64,000 nt of DNA from Solenopsis invicta (lineage: Eukaryota > Arthropoda > Insecta > Hymenoptera > Formicidae), in assembly GCF_016802725.1 (NCBI RefSeq), contig NC_052679.1, positions 22,749,561 through 22,813,560 on the forward strand, written 5' to 3'. Of this stretch, positions 63,356-64,000 are shown in pieces. A program made the translations under genes and the position numbers. Under the pieces are notes generated by a model. It did no database searches. It had not been told where the DNA came from and was given only the letters and a program-made list of their open reading frames with translations. How positions within the stretch are numbered: the stretch's first letter is position 1; each line of letters starts with the position of its first letter.

Positions 63356-64000
63356 GTCTGTATTCGTCAACCACGACTCGCCCCAGACGGACGCATCAGC
63401 CGTGCATCAAGTTACGTGCGCGATTTCTCTTGATTCCCTTCGGCTTCGCGCTCTGTCACTCGCCGCTCCGAACGCGGATTAATATCTGATTTATGACAGA
63501 ATGAAACGAGCACCACGAGTCTCCGGATGCACTCCAGTAAATCCCGTCTGTTTCGCGCAGTGTCGTCGATATCCAGTCCATTGACAGTTGCTGCGCGATT
63601 GTCAGCAATTGCTGCACTTCTGCGCGTTGAGTGCAGCTAGTGTAGAAGTTACAGCAATCTCAGCCAATCAGACGAACTCACTAAGCCTATTTCAACGCGT
63701 GATTGGCTGATTTTTTCCTCTTTCTTTCTCTTTATGAGAAATAGGGAATATTTTTTCATGGCGTTAGGACGATCTCACAATTGCCCAGAATAAATTTATT
63801 TATTTATCTAAGGAAACTGCTCTCCGATTAATTCCTCGTTACGCAACAATTATTCGGCGATTGAAGTTTAAAAAGCGTTTGTGTTTGCATCTCCGCCGGG
63901 CGCGCAGTTCCATCGCGGGGGGATTGAAATCTCGCGGTTATAGGGAGTGCGTGAACACTCGGCTCGCGAGATTTTGGTGATATATACACCTCTGACACGG
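63356..64000. promoter_or_regulatory. DCTN1: 5' flank of dynactin p150
   Basis: GC-richer sequence upstream of the dynactin ATG, with an in-frame stop before it, so it should contain the 5' UTR and promoter. No TATA box is evident and no divergent gene start is recognised before the window ends. Confidence 0.45.

Noticed and set aside
1..64000. CRISPR arrays, rRNA and tRNA genes
   Set aside because: No regularly spaced repeat-spacer array, rRNA segment or tRNA cloverleaf with A and B boxes was recognised by eye. A covariance-model scan would be decisive for tRNA.

Overview
The window looks like nuclear DNA of a hymenopteran insect, most likely an ant. The background is AT-rich with CpG-rich patches. 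Genes are split by short GT-AG introns, and gene-poor sequence is filled with small inverted-repeat elements. I rebuilt five protein-coding genes by following splice sites and reading phase. All five proteins are conserved animal families. The species is inferred, not proven.

Layout. Positions 1-32300 are gene-poor. They hold several families of short non-autonomous transposon-like repeats, two long hairpins, a decayed mariner-type transposase (about 12420-12870, minus), an orphan exon resembling an acyl-CoA desaturase (20264-20126, minus) and a possible solo LTR nested between copies of another repeat (21541-22520). This stretch is probably the intergenic region and/or long first intron(s) of the dopamine receptor gene. 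From 32312 to 38159 (plus) lies a D1-like dopamine receptor (Dop1R1), complete from just before TM1 to the stop codon; its first coding exon was not found. Mitochondrial methionyl-tRNA synthetase (MARS2) runs 42918-40804 (minus), convergent with Dop1R1 and missing only its start exon. ATPAF1, an F1-ATPase assembly factor, is complete in two exons (44856-43315, minus). Across a CpG-rich 1.6 kb divergent spacer lies casein kinase I alpha (46474-49384, plus; five coding exons, with a possible alternative 3' end at 50441-50451). Convergent with it is dynactin p150/Glued (63355-53721, minus), complete in 20 coding exons (1295 residues), including two in-frame microexons.

The five genes are not a functional operon. 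MARS2 and ATPAF1 are both nuclear-encoded mitochondrial proteins on the same strand. The most unusual items are the foldback element beside a dynactin splice donor, the dynactin microexon cassette, the two possible C-termini of casein kinase I alpha, the orphan desaturase exon with its own TATA-type promoter, and the long hairpins at 4401-4535 and 15617-15812. I found no convincing previously undescribed multi-gene system.
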